Shown piece by piece: positions 48,430-49,463 of a stretch of DNA of 49,463 bases. The first letter of the stretch is position 1. Each line of letters opens with the position of its first letter. The stretch is from positions 304,297 through 353,759 of the forward strand of contig BFEA01000324.1 in assembly GCA_003427395.1 (NCBI GenBank), in the 5' to 3' direction. The DNA comes from Chara braunii. Lineage: Eukaryota > Streptophyta > Charophyceae > Charales > Characeae. The notes beneath the pieces are model-generated. The model made no database searches. It saw only the letters and a program-made list of their open reading frames with translations, and was not told the DNA's origin. The position numbers were made by a program, and so were the translations under genes.

Positions 48430-48578
48430 CAGGTGAGGAAGTTCTGCTGCCAGACACAATGCGAGGGCCTTGGCCATAATTTTATAAACAACATTTAATA
48501 CAGAAATTGGACGGTAATTGCGGACTTCTCGCTTGTCTCCCTTTTTATAAAGCAGGTGAGGAAGTTCTGCTGCCAGAC
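48430..48578. repeat. 26-bp direct repeat at the older LINE 5' end
   Basis: CAGGTGAGGAAGTTCTGCTG plus CCAGAC occurs at 48430-48455, inside the RT coding sequence, and again at 48553-48578, exactly at the 5' end of the truncated element. Confidence 0.9.
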
Positions 48579-48701
48579 GCTTTTCTTTTGGGGAATGGGA
48601 CGGAGTCCAAGTCCCATTCCGTGGACGGCAAAGGAGTGCCATTCCTTTGCTTTCTTTTTGTTTTTTTTTTTGCCATTCCATTACGGTTGGGCCTGGTTCT
48701 G

Positions 48702-48755
48702 TTCTGGCTAAGAGAGAGATTCTGGCTAAGAGAGAGATTCTGGCTAAGAGAGAGA
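48702..48755 (+). repeat. 18-bp tandem repeat, three copies
   Basis: TTCTGGCTAAGAGAGAGA three times in a row; the last unit is followed by AACGGG. Confidence 0.95.
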
Positions 48756-48985
48756 AACGGGAGGGCTGGAAATTCTGTCGCTGCTTCCATAGCGATTTTC
48801 TTCGGATACGTCCGAACGTAACTCCTGTTTATTTTTTTGTGATGCAACATCTCGGTAACAAAGCCTGCAATCGACTCCCAGAGTCCCTGACCACTTCCGA
48901 TTACGGCAGGGGGCAACATGCAGCTATGCTTGCAGGGGTCTCCTGTATAGGATTAGGAGTTGTGGTAGGAAGATAGTGAAGGGTG

Positions 48986-49076
48986 AAATTGCGAGAACAT
49001 TTTTTTTTTTTTTTTTTTCTCTCTAAAAAAATTGGACCATTTCTCAATTTATGCGTGTCATCCATTCGCAGGGGCC

Positions 49077-49108
<32 letters not shown>

Positions 49109-49138
49109 ACGGATGTCCCGAAGGACAAATTGCGAAAA
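48986..49138 (-). mobile_element. Full-length U6 snRNA retrocopy with A tail and TSD
   Basis: On the minus strand U6 runs from GTCCTTCGGGACATCCG at 49126 to TGGTCCAATTTTTTT at about 49028, then AGAGAG and an A tail of about 23. The ACAGAGA box and AGC triad are intact; GCGCAAGGATG has become GCGAATGGATG. AAATTGCGAGAA at 48986-48997 and AAATTGCGAAAA at 49127-49138 are a target-site duplication. The retained U tract before the A tail shows that the copied RNA was mature U6. Confidence 0.93.
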
Positions 49139-49257
49139 GAATATAGCTCAATCTGGGGATGATAACAACATCAACCAGATTGACGTTTTTGGTTAACATG
49201 GCTCACAAAAATAACATATTTCATGCTGGAACCGACATCAAGTGGTTGTGAGGAACT

Positions 49258-49260
<3 letters not shown>

Positions 49261-49295
<35 letters not shown>

Positions 49296-49463
49296 GGCGA
49301 AGTTTGCCAGAGTTACCAGTTCCTTCAGCGAAGCATGGAAGATGCTAGCTGAAGGACTGGTGCAATTCGCGAGACGCAGTCCGGCAGGAGGAGAATGAAG
49401 TGATCCCGCGAGTGAGGGGGGTGTGTCCCCCCGCTTAAACGGGCGGGAACAGGGGGGTCCCGG
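49261..49463 (-). mobile_element. A-tailed retroposon with a strong hairpin, cut by window end
   Basis: A T run of 32 (49261-49292) is the A tail of a minus-strand element. Its last 75 nt before the tail hold a stem-loop at 49315-49362: ACCAGTTCCTTCAGC pairs with GCTGAAGGACTGGT with one bulge. A smaller TGGC/GCCA stem lies next to the tail. The outer part (49400-49463) resembles the GC-rich body of the 1936-2035 repeat, weakly. Its class is unknown. Confidence 0.5.

Larger units (their letters stand above)
47788..48579 (-). pseudogene. Older LINE, 5' part: reverse transcriptase core
   Basis: RT blocks on the minus strand, from 48579 down: LLYKKGDKREVRNYRPISVL, LVGWEQGAFVKGRSI, LMLDMEKAYDKVGWAF (block A), GCPLAPLLFVLQLEIL (block B, with a TAG replacing the usual Gln) and AGAIADDLIVACENS (block C). 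A frameshift near 48390 and stops near 48160 and 48100 make it dead. The coding sequence stops at LKDCSRTQD exactly where the younger LINE begins, and resumes at 36579. It is 5'-truncated just before the first RT block. Confidence 0.92.

Overview
The window is nuclear DNA from a photosynthetic eukaryote of the green lineage. It is dominated by one very long, intron-rich gene on the minus strand and by retrotransposon debris. I rebuilt the gene as TIC110, the inner-envelope component of the chloroplast protein import apparatus. Fourteen exons between 33428 and 2811 join at thirteen GT-AG introns into one open frame of 3336 nt (1111 residues plus stop). The introns total about 27.3 kb. Large introns, plant-type mitochondrial fragments (ccmF, SSU and LSU rRNA) and abundant non-LTR elements suggest a streptophyte alga (Chara-like) or another early-diverging streptophyte; the species is an inference.

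Layout. 1-2810: 3' flank of TIC110 with a foldback element, two copies of an A-tailed SINE-like repeat and no recognisable gene. 2811-33428: TIC110. Its introns hold retroposed U6 snRNA copies, a tRNA-derived SINE, a MITE-like foldback family, a nuclear 28S rRNA fragment, mitochondrial inserts (LSU rRNA plus ccmF; SSU rRNA), minisatellites (one rich in CACGTG) and many microsatellites. Intron 1 also holds a Nextera mate-pair junction adapter at 32375-32412, an assembly artefact, and an N gap lies at 27237-27271. 33429-34264: CT-rich leader and GC-rich presumed promoter of TIC110.

34265-48589: nested LINEs. An older, 5'-truncated LINE on the minus strand was split by a younger LINE on the plus strand of about 11.2 kb (36580-47787). 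The younger one is flanked by a 14-bp target-site duplication (13/14 identical), and removing it restores the older reading frame. The younger LINE has a 2-kb 5' leader with tandem repeats, a CCHC ORF1, a long unrecognised middle coding region with a UAAUG stop/start overlap, and an APE endonuclease/reverse transcriptase/zinc-knuckle ORF2. It is decayed; several of its stops sit where tryptophan is expected. 48590-49463: small repeats, a full-length U6 retrocopy with target-site duplication, and an A-tailed hairpin-forming retroposon.

Only TIC110 looks like a functional host gene. The most unusual biology is the younger LINE with its extra coding region, and repeated capture of U6 RNA by the retroposition machinery.
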